From positions 1 to 36,153 of the forward strand of contig CAAEIR010000088.1 in NCBI GenBank assembly GCA_900756035.1: a DNA stretch of 36,153 nucleotides. The letters run 5' to 3'. The notes below the pieces were generated by a model that was not told the DNA's origin, searched no databases, and was given only the letters and a program-made list of their open reading frames with translations. Below, piece by piece: positions 8,334 through 17,220 of this stretch. A program made the position numbers and the translations under genes. Every line of letters starts with the position of its first letter. The first letter of the stretch is position 1. Source of the stretch: an uncultured Anaerostipes sp. (GTDB taxonomy: Bacteria; Bacillota; Clostridia; Lachnospirales; Lachnospiraceae).

Positions 8334-9086
8334 ATGCAGACCAAAATTAAAGTTGAAAATTTAGATTTATATTACGGAAAGTTTAAAGCACTCAAAAATA
8401 TTAACCTGGATCTTCCGGCAAAACAGATTACTGCATTTATCGGACCTTCCGGATGCGGAAAATCTACGCTTCTCAAATCTCTGAATCGAATGAACGATCT
8501 GGTAGAGGGATGCAAGATTACCGGAAAGGTTACATTAGATGGAGAAGACATCTACGGAGATATGGACGTAAATGTTTTGAGAAAACGAGTCGGAATGGTA
8601 TTTCAGAAACCGAATCCATTTCCGATGAGTGTTTACGATAATATTGCCTACGGACCGAGAACTCACGGAATTCATAACAAAGCTCAGTTAGATGATATCG
8701 TAGAGAAATCATTAAGAAATGCGGCTATCTGGGATGAACTTAAGGATCGTTTAAAGAAAAGCGCTTTAGGGCTGTCAGGAGGACAACAGCAGCGTCTTTG
8801 TATTGCAAGAGCACTGGCAGTAGAGCCGGAAGTTTTGCTGATGGATGAGCCAACTTCTGCATTAGATCCAATTTCTACTTCCAAAATTGAAGATCTTGCG
8901 TTAGAATTAAAGTCAAAGTATACGATTATCATGGTAACCCATAATATGCAGCAGGCTGTTCGAATTTCTGATTACACTGCATTCTTCCTTCTGGGAGAGA
9001 TGGTAGAGTTCGGGAAATCTAATGACTTATTCTCCATGCCACAGGATAAGAGAACAGAAGATTATATTACAGGAAGGTTTGGGTGA
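8334..9086 (+). CDS. pstB: Phosphate ABC transporter ATP-binding protein PstB
   Basis: Cytoplasmic ATPase that powers phosphate import through PstCA. 250 residues, the family norm. Walker A is GPSGCGKS (near residue 37), the Q-loop lies in MVFQKPNPFPMSVYDN (the PNPFP is characteristic of PstB), the signature is LSGGQQQR, Walker B is LLMDEPTSALD and the H-loop is VTHNMQQA. It starts five bases after pstA with a weak ribosome site, so translation probably relies on coupling. The end overlaps or abuts phoU. Confidence 0.97.
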   Translation: MQTKIKVENLDLYYGKFKALKNINLDLPAKQITAFIGPSGCGKSTLLKSLNRMNDLVEGCKITGKVTLDGEDIYGDMDVNVLRKRVGMVFQKPNPFPMSVYDNIAYGPRTHGIHNKAQLDDIVEKSLRNAAIWDELKDRLKKSALGLSGGQQQRLCIARALAVEPEVLLMDEPTSALDPISTSKIEDLALELKSKYTIIMVTHNMQQAVRISDYTAFFLLGEMVEFGKSNDLFSMPQDKRTEDYITGRFG

Positions 9087-9091
9087 TCTTT

Positions 9092-9745
9092 ATGAGAAAT
9101 CGTTTTGACAGACAACTTTTACGTCTCAATCAGGAAATGATTGATATGTGTTCGCTTTGTGAAGAGATGATCACAGCCGCAGCAAAGATTGTGGCAACGC
9201 GAGACAAAGAATTGATGAATGACATGAAAACTATGGAAGAGGAAATCAATCAGAAGGAAAGGGATATTGAGCGTATCTGTATGAAACTTCTGATGCAGCA
9301 GCAGCCGGTGGCAACAGATCTCCGCGTAATTTCTGCAGCTCTTAAGATGGTATCGGATATGGAAAGAATCGGAGATCAGGCATGTGATATTTCCGGAATT
9401 ATCCGTAAAGATTCCGCAGTCCTTGATTTAAGGGAGAATACTCATCTTGACAAGATGGCTAGGGCAACCATTGATATGGTAAGCCGGAGTGTAAAATCCT
9501 TTGTAAAACAGGATCTTAAGATTGCAAGAGAAGTGGTTGAACAAGATGATCTGGTGGATCAATTGTTCAGTCAGGTGAAGAAAGAGGCTATTTCTTTGAT
9601 TCACGATAATCCTGAGAAAGGAGAGGAGTATGTTGCAATCGTCATGATCGCGAAGTATTTTGAGCGAATTGGCGACCATGCAGGAAATATTGCTGAGTGG
9701 GTTGAATTTTCAATTACTGGGGAATATAAAGGAGGAAGCTTGTGA
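9092..9745 (+). CDS. phoU: Phosphate-specific transport regulator PhoU
   Basis: Helical protein that bridges PstB and the PhoR kinase and restrains the Pho response when phosphate is plentiful. It shows the two PhoU repeats, each with an ExxxD-type metal motif (for example RVISAALKMVSDMERIGDQA and VAIVMIAKYFERIGDHAGN). Two starts are possible: GTG 9083, overlapping the pstB stop and five bases after AGGAAGG, and ATG 9092. The ATG is preferred because family members begin MRxxFDxQL, as here, and GGTGATC just upstream matches the extended anti-Shine-Dalgarno sequence. With GTG the protein gains three residues. Confidence 0.94.
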   Translation: MRNRFDRQLLRLNQEMIDMCSLCEEMITAAAKIVATRDKELMNDMKTMEEEINQKERDIERICMKLLMQQQPVATDLRVISAALKMVSDMERIGDQACDISGIIRKDSAVLDLRENTHLDKMARATIDMVSRSVKSFVKQDLKIAREVVEQDDLVDQLFSQVKKEAISLIHDNPEKGEEYVAIVMIAKYFERIGDHAGNIAEWVEFSITGEYKGGSL

Positions 9746-10419
9746 TTTTTGTTGTAGAAGACGATCCAAATATTAGAGAACTGGTGACATATACATTACA
9801 GAGCACCGGATTTGAGGCTCATGGTTTTGAAAACGGAACAGAGTTTTTAAAAACTATGAAGGAGGGAGTGATGCCGGAATTGGTTTTGCTGGATATTATG
9901 CTTCCGGGGGAAGATGGCATTTCGATTTTGGGAAAACTTCGGGGAAAGTCGGCAACAAAAGATCTGCCTATTATTATGATGACAGCGAAGGGGACGGAAT
10001 ATGACAAGGTGCTGGGGCTTGACAGTGGCGCTGATGATTATATTACGAAGCCCTTCGGAATGATGGAACTTGTATCCAGAGTCAAAGCAGTTCTTCGAAG
10101 ATCCAGGCGCGGAGAACAAAACGATGAGGTTGTTGTGGGAGATTTAAGAATCTATCCTCAGAAACATAAAGTAAAAGCAGCAGGACAGAAAGTAGAGCTT
10201 ACAAACAAGGAATTTAAGCTGCTTTGTCTGTTGGTTGAGAGTAAAGGAAATGTTTTGAACAGGGATCAGCTGCTTACCAACATATGGGGATATGATTTTG
10301 ACGGAGAAACACGAACGGTTGACGTGCATATCAGATCTCTTCGGCAAAAGCTTGGAGAATGCGGACATCTCATTGAGACGGTTCGCGGAATTGGATATCG
10401 TATCGGAGGCAACGAATAA
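9742..10419 (+). CDS. phoP: Phosphate-response regulator (PhoP/PhoB type)
   Basis: OmpR-family DNA-binding response regulator, 225 residues. The receiver domain carries the acidic pair (VVEDD), phospho-acceptor Asp51 (LLDIMLPGEDG), Thr in MMTAKG and Lys in DDYITKPFG. The C-terminal winged helix ends with the typical RTVDVHIRSLRQKLG...VRGIGYRI. It starts at GTG, overlapping the phoU stop as GTGA, with GGAGGAAG just upstream. It probably acts on the TTTACA repeats before pstS, giving autoregulation because it lies in the same operon. Confidence 0.93.
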   Translation: MIFVVEDDPNIRELVTYTLQSTGFEAHGFENGTEFLKTMKEGVMPELVLLDIMLPGEDGISILGKLRGKSATKDLPIIMMTAKGTEYDKVLGLDSGADDYITKPFGMMELVSRVKAVLRRSRRGEQNDEVVVGDLRIYPQKHKVKAAGQKVELTNKEFKLLCLLVESKGNVLNRDQLLTNIWGYDFDGETRTVDVHIRSLRQKLGECGHLIETVRGIGYRIGGNE

Positions 10420-11756
10420 TGAAGCGGAAAATTTTCAGCAACATGGTATACATTGCCTTAGTTGCTGTATTAATTACAACAACACTTCTGGGAATGTTGA
10501 CCTATTACCGGTATATGCAGCAGATAAAAGTCGGAATTCGGGATGAGGCAGCCTATATGGCAACTTCCCTGAATCTTCATGATAAGCAGGATCTGGATGC
10601 CTATAAACATATAACGGTCAGCAGGATCACATGGATTGGTCAAGACGGGAAGGTTATTTATGACAGTACCGGTGAAGAAGATACAATGTCCAATCACAAA
10701 AACCGAAAAGAAGTTATGGAGGCAACCAGACGCGGAGAAGGAGAAGACACCAGAATTTCCAAAACTTTAAAGAAACAAACCTACTATTATGCAATCAAAC
10801 TGAAGGATGGATCGATTCTTCGGATGAGCCGCGGAACTCAGACCATTCTGAAGCAGATGGAAGATATCATTCCTGTTTTCTTATTGATGATGGGAATTGT
10901 CTTAGTGCTTGCGGTAATTCTTTCAAAAATTATTACCGGACGCATTGTGGAACCGATTAACCAGATTGATTTGGTACATCCAAAGAAGAATAAAACGTAT
11001 AGTGAGTTGACGCCGTTGCTTGATAAGATAGAAAAACAAAATATTGATATTGAACATCAGATTCAGGAGATAAAGGAAGCGGAGAATATGCGAAAAGAGT
11101 TTTCTGCGAATGTATCTCATGAATTGAAGACTCCGTTGACGACCATTTCCGGCTATGCAGAATTAATGAAAGACGGAATGGTAAAACCAGAAGATATGGG
11201 GAGATTTTCTGCTACAATCTATGAGGAGGCAAAACGTCTGATCTCAATGATTGAAGGAATCATCAAGTTGTCACGTCTGGATGAAAACAGGGTAGAGCTT
11301 GAATGGGAAAAAGTCGATCTCTATGATCTGGCTTTTCGCATAAAAAATGATCTGAAACGAAGAATGGAAGAAGAGAATGTTTCAATTCACATTCGGGGGA
11401 TTCATACAACGATGCAGGGAGTTTATCAGATTCTGTATGAAATGTTTTTTAATGTATGTGAGAATGCAATCAAGTACAATCATCCCGGAGGGAAGGTGGT
11501 ATTTACGGTTGCATCTATGAATGGACATCCGACTGTTATTGTAGAAGATACGGGAATCGGAATACCGAAAGAAGATCTTGACAGGATTTTTGAACGGTTT
11601 TACCGGGTGGATAAAAGTCATTCAAATCAAAAAGAGGGGTCTGGCCTGGGATTATCGATTGTAAAACATGGAGCGAAATTCCATAAAGCATCGATGGATG
11701 TGGAGAGTGAAATGGGAGAAGGCACGAAAATAACTGTGGTTTTTCCGAAAAATTAA
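10419..11756 (+). CDS. phoR: Phosphate-sensing histidine kinase (PhoR type)
   Basis: Membrane sensor kinase, 445 residues. Transmembrane helix at about 8-32, an external sensor domain of about 115 residues (single-Cache/PAS-like), a second helix at about 148-170, then HAMP-like linker (ITGRIVEPINQID), HisKA with phospho-acceptor His234 (SANVSHELKTPL), and the ATPase domain with N box NVCENAIKYN, DTGIGIP and GSGLGLSIVKH. The start codon overlaps the phoP stop (TAATG). Last gene of the pst-pho operon, followed by a shared terminator. Its phosphate role rests on the operon context. Confidence 0.93.
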   Translation: MKRKIFSNMVYIALVAVLITTTLLGMLTYYRYMQQIKVGIRDEAAYMATSLNLHDKQDLDAYKHITVSRITWIGQDGKVIYDSTGEEDTMSNHKNRKEVMEATRRGEGEDTRISKTLKKQTYYYAIKLKDGSILRMSRGTQTILKQMEDIIPVFLLMMGIVLVLAVILSKIITGRIVEPINQIDLVHPKKNKTYSELTPLLDKIEKQNIDIEHQIQEIKEAENMRKEFSANVSHELKTPLTTISGYAELMKDGMVKPEDMGRFSATIYEEAKRLISMIEGIIKLSRLDENRVELEWEKVDLYDLAFRIKNDLKRRMEEENVSIHIRGIHTTMQGVYQILYEMFFNVCENAIKYNHPGGKVVFTVASMNGHPTVIVEDTGIGIPKEDLDRIFERFYRVDKSHSNQKEGSGLGLSIVKHGAKFHKASMDVESEMGEGTKITVVFPKN

Positions 11757-11771
11757 TTGAAACAGTCATGA

Positions 11772-11825
11772 AAAAGAACCATTGCAAAACAGATGAGAAA
11801 TCATCTGTGGGGCAATGGTTCTTTT
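11772..11825. terminator. Bidirectional terminator between phoR and the glucosaminidase gene
   Basis: Outer stem 11772-11785 / 11812-11825 (AAAAGAACCATTGC with its complement) and inner stem 11789-11796 / 11801-11808. There are T runs on both strands, so it serves both converging transcripts. Confidence 0.85.
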
Positions 11826-11829
11826 ATGT

Positions 11830-13185
11830 TTAATTAAATTTCGGTTTGTCGTAAGTCATGGAGACTCCCGATGCATAGACGGAACGGAACTGACTGTACA
11901 TAATGGATGCAATCTTGTGAGCATAGGCAGGATCTGTTGCATATTCATGCCACAGATTCGCTACATTCGGATTGTAACGGAATTTGTACAGTGTGTTCTG
12001 TTTGTGGGCTGCGCTGTGTATGTACTCCTGGCTGACATATTTGGCAGCTCCGGAAATTGCTTTGTCGACGCTTGTCCATCCCTGATAGTAAGCATAGCTG
12101 AATCCACAAAGCTGAGGATCGCTGTCATAGGCTTTAATTCCATAGAGATTATAAAGCTTGGTTTTCTTAATTGTCTTGGTAATATATTTTCCATTGACTT
12201 TCTTAAAACCTGTAACGTTTCCGTTTTTATCTTTTGTGACAGATGCACCGGAAACTACTTTGGTAATATATTTTCCCTGTGATAATTCGCTTGTGCCATA
12301 GCCTGTCTCAAGGATCGTCTGGCAAAGGAAATAAACAGGGTCGATGTTGTAAGTTCTGGCAGCCGATGTAAGAACGGTTCCCTTATTCTTTAGTACACTT
12401 CCGGATTTTAACTTACTGTTTAATACAGAATTGTAGCTGGAAGCATTTACCGCCCGGTAGGTATCCAGACGAAGGAACTGATAATTGTTCGTTTTATCAG
12501 CAGCCGGATCAATGTAGCTTTTGTAAGTAGAGGTGCTGATGGTCTTGCCTGCGTAAGTCGGATGCTGTTTTTTCTCAGCACTGATATAATTTGACAGGCT
12601 CCTGTTGTAATTCGTATATATGGTAGAACCGTTCGATGGAGCCGTTGGTTTGGATGAAGATGGATTGGAAACCGTCTTGTTAATATAGATTCTCTTGGCA
12701 GAAGAACTATAAGTGTAACGCAGCCCCAGATTTGTAATTGTCACTTTTGCCGGAAGCAAAATGACTGTTTTGTTTGTTTTATAATATTTTACTTTAGTTG
12801 GAGCAATGGAAAAGGTTTTCTTCTTTCCATTTAAATAGTAGGTTCGCTTGCCAACATAAGCGGTTAAAGTCCTCGATCCGTTCTTTAATACAAGCTTTCC
12901 TGTTTTTTTAGAATAAGATCGTTTTACCTTTGGTCCCTGTTTTACTAAATAATCATAATATGGAATCATATTCACGGTAGTTTTTCCGGTTTTCATTTGA
13001 ATTCCGGAGTACTTAGATGAAAGACCTCTGGTTGTATAGCTGAATTTTAATTGTTTCCCTTTGTAATAACGTGTTTTTCCGCCATAGCGTATCTTAAGAC
13101 TGGCTGCTTCTGCAAGACTGGACGGGAAAATCCCTCCGATACATCCGATCGTCAGCGCAGCAGCAAGAATCTTCTTATAATACAT
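11830..13185 (-). CDS. Secreted endo-beta-N-acetylglucosaminidase (cell-wall hydrolase)
   Basis: Exported 451-residue enzyme expected to cut the glycan strands of peptidoglycan. Signal peptide at residues 1-28 (LAAALTIGCIGGIFPSSLAEAA). Residues about 30-170 are strand-rich with repeated KTRYYKGK- and KRTYYLNGKK-type units, resembling the copper-amine-oxidase N-terminal-like fold found in Clostridia wall proteins. A Ser/Pro linker (about 172-183) leads to the glucosaminidase domain with catalytic Glu293 (LETGYGTSELSQG) and the later LYGIKAYDS motif. The start is 13185, not the upstream ATG at 13242: AAAGGAGGAG lies just before 13185 and the signal peptide then begins properly. Its substrate is inferred from the family. 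Confidence 0.9.
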   Translation of the reverse strand: MYYKKILAAALTIGCIGGIFPSSLAEAASLKIRYGGKTRYYKGKQLKFSYTTRGLSSKYSGIQMKTGKTTVNMIPYYDYLVKQGPKVKRSYSKKTGKLVLKNGSRTLTAYVGKRTYYLNGKKKTFSIAPTKVKYYKTNKTVILLPAKVTITNLGLRYTYSSSAKRIYINKTVSNPSSSKPTAPSNGSTIYTNYNRSLSNYISAEKKQHPTYAGKTISTSTYKSYIDPAADKTNNYQFLRLDTYRAVNASSYNSVLNSKLKSGSVLKNKGTVLTSAARTYNIDPVYFLCQTILETGYGTSELSQGKYITKVVSGASVTKDKNGNVTGFKKVNGKYITKTIKKTKLYNLYGIKAYDSDPQLCGFSYAYYQGWTSVDKAISGAAKYVSQEYIHSAAHKQNTLYKFRYNPNVANLWHEYATDPAYAHKIASIMYSQFRSVYASGVSMTYDKPKFN

Positions 13186-13213
13186 ATTGAAATACTCCTC
13201 CTTTACCTTTTTT

Positions 13214-13242
13214 AGAGTATCATAAAATTTATAAAAAATCAA
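13214..13242 (-). promoter_or_regulatory. Probable promoter of the glucosaminidase gene
   Basis: Reading the minus strand, TTGATT (13242-13237), a 17-base spacer ending in TGA, then TACTCT (13219-13214). The TG one base before the -10 makes it extended. Confidence 0.5.
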
Positions 13243-13294
13243 TTAAAACGTAATAAAAATGTAACAAAAATAAGAGATTTAAAGAGGGAGAGAT

Positions 13295-13323
13295 TTGACA
13301 AAGGGAGAAAACTCTGATATTAT
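13295..13323 (+). promoter_or_regulatory. Strong sigma-A promoter of the amino-acid ABC operon
   Basis: Consensus TTGACA (13295-13300), 17-base spacer, TATTAT (13318-13323). Just after the expected transcript start an imperfect dyad (AGTA at 13338-13341 with TACT at 13350-13353) could be an operator. Confidence 0.85.
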
Positions 13324-13382
13324 AGAAAAAGCACTTTAGTATGGTAGCGTACTGAAAGAACAAAGATGGAGGAAGGAAAAGA

Positions 13383-14183
13383 ATGAAAAAAATTATCACT
13401 GTTTTACTGACCGTTGTATTGGCAGCTTCTATGCTGGCAGGATGCGGCAAAGAGGAAAAAAGCAAGACAGATAATTCTCTGAAGGATGTGCAGGAGAAGA
13501 AAGAACTGGTTCTCGGATTGGATGCATCTTTCCCGCCAATGGGATTTACAGATAAAAAGCAGAACATCATCGGATTTGACATTGATCTGGCAAAAGAAGT
13601 TGCTAAGAGAATGGATATTGAATTAAAACTACAGCCGATCAACTGGGATTCCAAAGAGCAAGAACTGGACACAGGAAATATTGACTGTATCTGGAATGGT
13701 TTAACTTATAGTGAAGACAGAGCAAAGACTATGCTTTGTTCAGAATCTTATATGGATAATCATCAGGTTCTTGTACTGCCGGCAGACAGTAAGATTAAAT
13801 CACTTGCAGATATTAAAAAACAGTCTGTAGGTGTGCAAAAGGGATCTACAGCATCAGACGCAATCGATAAGACCGATGAACTTAAGGATGCAGATATCCG
13901 CCTGATGGCAGATAACGTACAGATTTTAAATGACCTGGGTAATGGACTGCAGGCAGCAGTTATGGACGAGGTTGTTGCGAAATACTACACAAGTAAAGAC
14001 AAAGGCAAATATAAGGTACTGGATGTGAGTCTTGCTACAGAGAAATACGTAATCGGATTCCGAAAAGACGATAAAGCACTCTGTGAAGAGGTTGAGAAGC
14101 AGTTAAAAGCGATGGCAAAAGACGGTACATTAGAGAAGATTAGTAAGAAATGGTTTAATGAGGATATCACAACCATTAAATAA
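13383..14183 (+). CDS. Polar amino-acid ABC transporter substrate-binding lipoprotein
   Basis: Extracellular binding protein, 266 residues, of the family 3 (glutamine, histidine, arginine, cystine) solute-binding class. Signal with lipobox MLAGC (Cys21). The mature protein opens with LVLGLDASFPPMGF and contains IIGFDIDLAKEVAKR and NIDCIWNGLTYSEDRA, the typical ligand-lobe signatures. It ends with the LEKISKKWFNED helix. The exact ligand cannot be read from sequence. GGAGGAAGG precedes the start. A terminator separates it from its permease, so it is probably made in excess. Confidence 0.92.
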   Translation: MKKIITVLLTVVLAASMLAGCGKEEKSKTDNSLKDVQEKKELVLGLDASFPPMGFTDKKQNIIGFDIDLAKEVAKRMDIELKLQPINWDSKEQELDTGNIDCIWNGLTYSEDRAKTMLCSESYMDNHQVLVLPADSKIKSLADIKKQSVGVQKGSTASDAIDKTDELKDADIRLMADNVQILNDLGNGLQAAVMDEVVAKYYTSKDKGKYKVLDVSLATEKYVIGFRKDDKALCEEVEKQLKAMAKDGTLEKISKKWFNEDITTIK

Positions 14184-14201
14184 TTAAGAACGATAATAAA
14201 G

Positions 14202-14230
14202 AGGGGCTTTTGTTTGCAAAGCCCCTTTTT
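14202..14230 (+). terminator. Intra-operon terminator after the binding protein gene
   Basis: Perfect 9-bp stem AGGGGCTTT (14202-14210) with AAAGCCCCT (14218-14226), followed by TTTTT. The next promoter is not obvious, so partial read-through probably expresses the permease and ATPase at a lower level. Confidence 0.85.
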
Positions 14231-14264
14231 ATCATATTCACTGATAATAGGAGTAAGATAAATT

Positions 14265-14921
14265 ATGGATGGAATACAAAGTTTTCCGGAGATTGTAAAA
14301 CTTTTAATTGAACATGGATTGAAGGAGACGCTGACCCTGTTTTTCCTGACCTTGGTTTTGGGTCTGGTTTTGGGTTTGATCATTGCAAAGGGAAGAATGA
14401 CAAAATTTTGGATTATTCAGATACCGGTGCGCTTTTTCCTTTTGGTTATGAGAGGAACCCCCCTGATTCTTCAGCTGTACGGATTTTATTTTGGTCTATA
14501 CTATGTGGCTGGGCTGAGTCTTGACCGCATGACGGCAGCTGTTATTAGTTTTTCCCTGAATTATGCCGCATATTTTGCAGAGATTTATCGAAGCGGAATT
14601 CAGGCGATTCCAGAGGGACAGTATGAGGCTGCGAAGGTGCTTGGATTCGGGAAGACACAGACATTTTTTAAGATTATTCTGCCGCAGGTAGTTAAGATTA
14701 TTACGCCGTCTCTCGGAAGTGAATGTATGACGCTGGTAAAGGATACTTCTTTGGCGCATGTTATCGGTGTCATGGAGATTTATGTTATAGCAACCAATCA
14801 GATGGCAAGAAGCCGTGGAATGATTTACCTTGTAGTAGCCGGAATTTTTTATCTGGTGATGAATACGATTGTTTCCAAGGTATTTGATATCATTGAAAAA
14901 AAGATGAACTACTATCGTTAA
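14265..14921 (+). CDS. Polar amino-acid ABC transporter permease (HisMQ family)
   Basis: Membrane channel subunit of 218 residues with about five spans. Family marks are GLKETLTLFFLTLVLG at the first span, RGTPLILQLYGFYFGL, the periplasmic AEIYRSGIQAIPEGQYEAA loop and the coupling motif EAAKVLGFGKTQTFFKIILPQ. It lies between the binding protein and the ATPase, which start 81 bases before and 12 bases after. It most likely works as a homodimer because only one permease gene is present. Confidence 0.94.
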   Translation: MDGIQSFPEIVKLLIEHGLKETLTLFFLTLVLGLVLGLIIAKGRMTKFWIIQIPVRFFLLVMRGTPLILQLYGFYFGLYYVAGLSLDRMTAAVISFSLNYAAYFAEIYRSGIQAIPEGQYEAAKVLGFGKTQTFFKIILPQVVKIITPSLGSECMTLVKDTSLAHVIGVMEIYVIATNQMARSRGMIYLVVAGIFYLVMNTIVSKVFDIIEKKMNYYR

Positions 14922-14933
14922 GGAGGAAGGAAA

Positions 14934-15695
14934 ATGAGTATTTTATCAGTGACAAACCTGCAGAAAAAGTTTGGAGATCTGACAGTTTTAAAGGATATTT
15001 CCTTCCAGATCAATGATGGAGAGATTATTTCTATCATCGGTTCCTCCGGTTCAGGAAAGTCAACATTGCTTCGGTGTATGAATCAGTTGGAGAAGGTGAC
15101 ATCCGGTAAAATTGAAGTTAACGGAAAAGTCCTGGTGGAGACAGAAAATGGGACTCCGGTTTATGCCGGCGGAGATATCCAGAAACAGATTTTGATGGAG
15201 ACAGGATTTGTATTCCAAAATTTCAACTTGTTTCCGCACTACAGTGTATTGAGAAATGTAATGGAGGCGCCGGTTTGCGTTGCAGGGATATCAAGAGAAG
15301 AGGCGAAAGAAAAAGCGATGGGGCTGCTTAGGAAGCTTGGGCTTGAGTCGAAAGCAGATGCTTATCCTTGTGAATTGTCAGGAGGACAGAGTCAGAGAGT
15401 ATCGATTGCCAGAGCATTGGCTTTGGAACCTAAGATTTTATTCTTTGATGAGCCGACTTCAGCCCTGGATCCGGAACTTACCGGAGAAGTTTTAAAAGTC
15501 ATCAAATCATTGACAGATCTTCATATGACGATGGTAATTGTAACCCATGAGATGGCTTTTGCAAAGGAAATCTCAGATCGAATTATCTTTATGGATCAGG
15601 GAGTCATTATTGAAGATGCGGCTCCGGAAAAGGTATTCCATTCAGAAAATGAAAGAACCAGAGAATTTCTTGGGAAATATCATGATGTGAACTGA
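14934..15695 (+). CDS. Polar amino-acid ABC transporter ATP-binding protein (GlnQ/ArtM type)
   Basis: Cytoplasmic ATPase, 253 residues, driving the importer above. Walker A GSSGSGKS (near residue 35), Q-loop in VFQNFNLFPHYSVLRNV, signature LSGGQSQRVSIARAL, Walker B ILFFDEPTSALDPEL and H-loop VTHEMAFAKEI. The NLFPH and HEMAFAKE wording is typical of the polar amino-acid subgroup. A strong AAGGAGGAAGG site precedes the start, 12 bases after the permease stop. The insert near residues 65-80 (ENGTPVYAGG) is slightly longer than in many homologues. Confidence 0.94.
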   Translation: MSILSVTNLQKKFGDLTVLKDISFQINDGEIISIIGSSGSGKSTLLRCMNQLEKVTSGKIEVNGKVLVETENGTPVYAGGDIQKQILMETGFVFQNFNLFPHYSVLRNVMEAPVCVAGISREEAKEKAMGLLRKLGLESKADAYPCELSGGQSQRVSIARALALEPKILFFDEPTSALDPELTGEVLKVIKSLTDLHMTMVIVTHEMAFAKEISDRIIFMDQGVIIEDAAPEKVFHSENERTREFLGKYHDVN

Positions 15696-15714
15696 TACAG
15701 ATGGTATCGGTTCA
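15688..15714 (+). repeat. Stem-loop at the end of the amino-acid ABC operon
   Basis: TGAACTGATAC (15688-15698) pairs with GTATCGGTTCA (15704-15714), with one G-T pair. It contains the stop codon. There is no T run, so it is more likely an RNA-stabilising end or a weak terminator. No clear promoter is seen for citrate synthase in the 94-base gap. Confidence 0.45.
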
Positions 15715-15789
15715 TGAACAAATAGAAAAGCGGATGGTGAATGACCGTTTTACTTAGACAGAAAGGCTGAATGCTGGAAGGGAGCAACA

Positions 15790-17160
15790 ATGGTAAAAGA
15801 TATGCCAAACAAGTTTTCAGAGGTAACCCCTGAAATCAGAGAATTATCGAAAAAGTGTGAGCGAAAAATAGAGGAAGAGTTATTTACAAAATATGATGTA
15901 AAAAGAGGACTTCGAAAAAGAAATGGTGAAGGAGTTCTTGCAGGACTTACGGATATTTCCATGATTCAATCTTATACAATGGTGGATCGGGAGATTGTTC
16001 CGTGCGATGGCAAACTGTATTATCGAGGAATCGATATAGAAGACATTGTAAAAGGATTCATTTCAGAGGATCGATTTGGATTTGAGGAAACTGCGTACCT
16101 GCTTTTGTTTGGAAATCTTCCGAATGAGAAAGAATTGAACCAGTTTAAGGGAATGCTCAGCGAATATCGTCAGCTTCCTACAAATTTTGTGCGAGATATT
16201 ATTATGAAGGCTCCGAGCCGTGATATGATGAATACCTTATCAAGAAGTGTTCTGACCCTGTTTTCTTATGATGATTATGCAAGTGACATTTCTGTGCCAA
16301 ATGTATTGCGTCAGTCTATTCAGTTGATTGCGCTGTTTCCTGTACTGGCGGTATATGGATATCAGGCATATGCTCACTATGAGCGTGGCGAGAGCTTGTT
16401 TATTCATCTTCCGCAGGAGAATTTATCTGCAGCAGAAAATATTCTATATTTACTAAGACCGGACAGCCAGTATACGAAGTTAGAGGCAAAATTGCTGGAT
16501 ATGGCATTGGTTCTTCATGCAGAGCATGGTGGAGGAAATAACTCTACCTTTACTACGCATGTAGTATCATCTTCCGGAACAGATACATATTCTGCGATTG
16601 CGGCAGCGCTTTGTTCTCTAAAGGGCCCGAAGCATGGAGGTGCCAATATAAAGGTTGTTCAAATGTTTGATGATCTGAAGGCAAATGTGTCAGACTGGTC
16701 AGATGAAGATCAGATTCGGGAATATCTGCTGAAGCTTCTGCATAAAGAGGCATTTGACAAGGCGGGATTAATTTATGGTCTTGGTCATGCAGTTTATTCA
16801 ATTTCAGATCCTCGTTCTAAGATTCTTTCCCGGTTTGTAAAACAGCTTTCAGAAGAGAAAGGTCGGGAGGATGAGTATAACCTCTATACAACGGTAGAAC
16901 GTCTGGCGAAAGAAGTAATTGCAAAAGAGCGGAAAATCTATAAGGGAGTCAGTGCCAATATTGATTTCTACAGTGGATTTATTTATAGCATGTTGGGACT
17001 TCCACATGAACTATATACACCGATTTTTGCGATTGCCCGTATTGCAGGATGGTCTGCACATCGAATGGAAGAGATTGTAAACGGAAATCGAATTATTCGT
17101 CCGGCGTACAAAGGAGTTGCGCCGAGAAGACCATATATACCAATCAATGAAAGAGATTAA
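15790..17160 (+). CDS. Citrate/2-methylcitrate synthase
   Basis: Condenses acetyl-CoA (or propionyl-CoA) with oxaloacetate in the cytoplasm. 456 residues, of the longer clostridial form with an N-terminal extension of about 45 residues. Catalytic residues sit in GPKHGGAN (His282), GLGHAVY (His333) and NIDFYSG (Asp392). Active-site arginines are seen near SDPRSK and in the C-terminal RPAYKGV region. AGGGAG lies upstream. No aconitase or isocitrate dehydrogenase is adjacent, so whether it serves glutamate synthesis or another role cannot be settled here. Citrate is the default product; methylcitrate is the alternative. Confidence 0.92.
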   Translation: MVKDMPNKFSEVTPEIRELSKKCERKIEEELFTKYDVKRGLRKRNGEGVLAGLTDISMIQSYTMVDREIVPCDGKLYYRGIDIEDIVKGFISEDRFGFEETAYLLLFGNLPNEKELNQFKGMLSEYRQLPTNFVRDIIMKAPSRDMMNTLSRSVLTLFSYDDYASDISVPNVLRQSIQLIALFPVLAVYGYQAYAHYERGESLFIHLPQENLSAAENILYLLRPDSQYTKLEAKLLDMALVLHAEHGGGNNSTFTTHVVSSSGTDTYSAIAAALCSLKGPKHGGANIKVVQMFDDLKANVSDWSDEDQIREYLLKLLHKEAFDKAGLIYGLGHAVYSISDPRSKILSRFVKQLSEEKGREDEYNLYTTVERLAKEVIAKERKIYKGVSANIDFYSGFIYSMLGLPHELYTPIFAIARIAGWSAHRMEEIVNGNRIIRPAYKGVAPRRPYIPINERD

Positions 17161-17166
17161 AAAAAT

Positions 17167-17201
17167 ACCGGGAATGCCAATATGGCATTTCCGGTGTTTT
17201 T
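17167..17201. terminator. Terminator between citrate synthase and the convergent lipoprotein gene
   Basis: 12-bp stem 17167-17178 / 17184-17195 with one G-T pair, followed by GTTTTT. An A run on the left side gives a T run on the other strand, so it may act both ways. Confidence 0.8.
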
Positions 17202-17220
17202 CGTTGCATAAAAGAAGGAG

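Noticed and set aside
11815..12282. Plus-strand open frame of 155 codons
   Set aside because: It lies antisense inside the glucosaminidase gene, with no ribosome site and no family resemblance.
13185..13242. Earlier ATG (13242) for the glucosaminidase
   Set aside because: It overlaps the proposed promoter and would put 19 polar residues before a normal signal peptide; AAAGGAGGAG lies before 13185.
15725..15755. Terminator before citrate synthase
   Set aside because: Only short broken stems can be drawn and the T run is poor.
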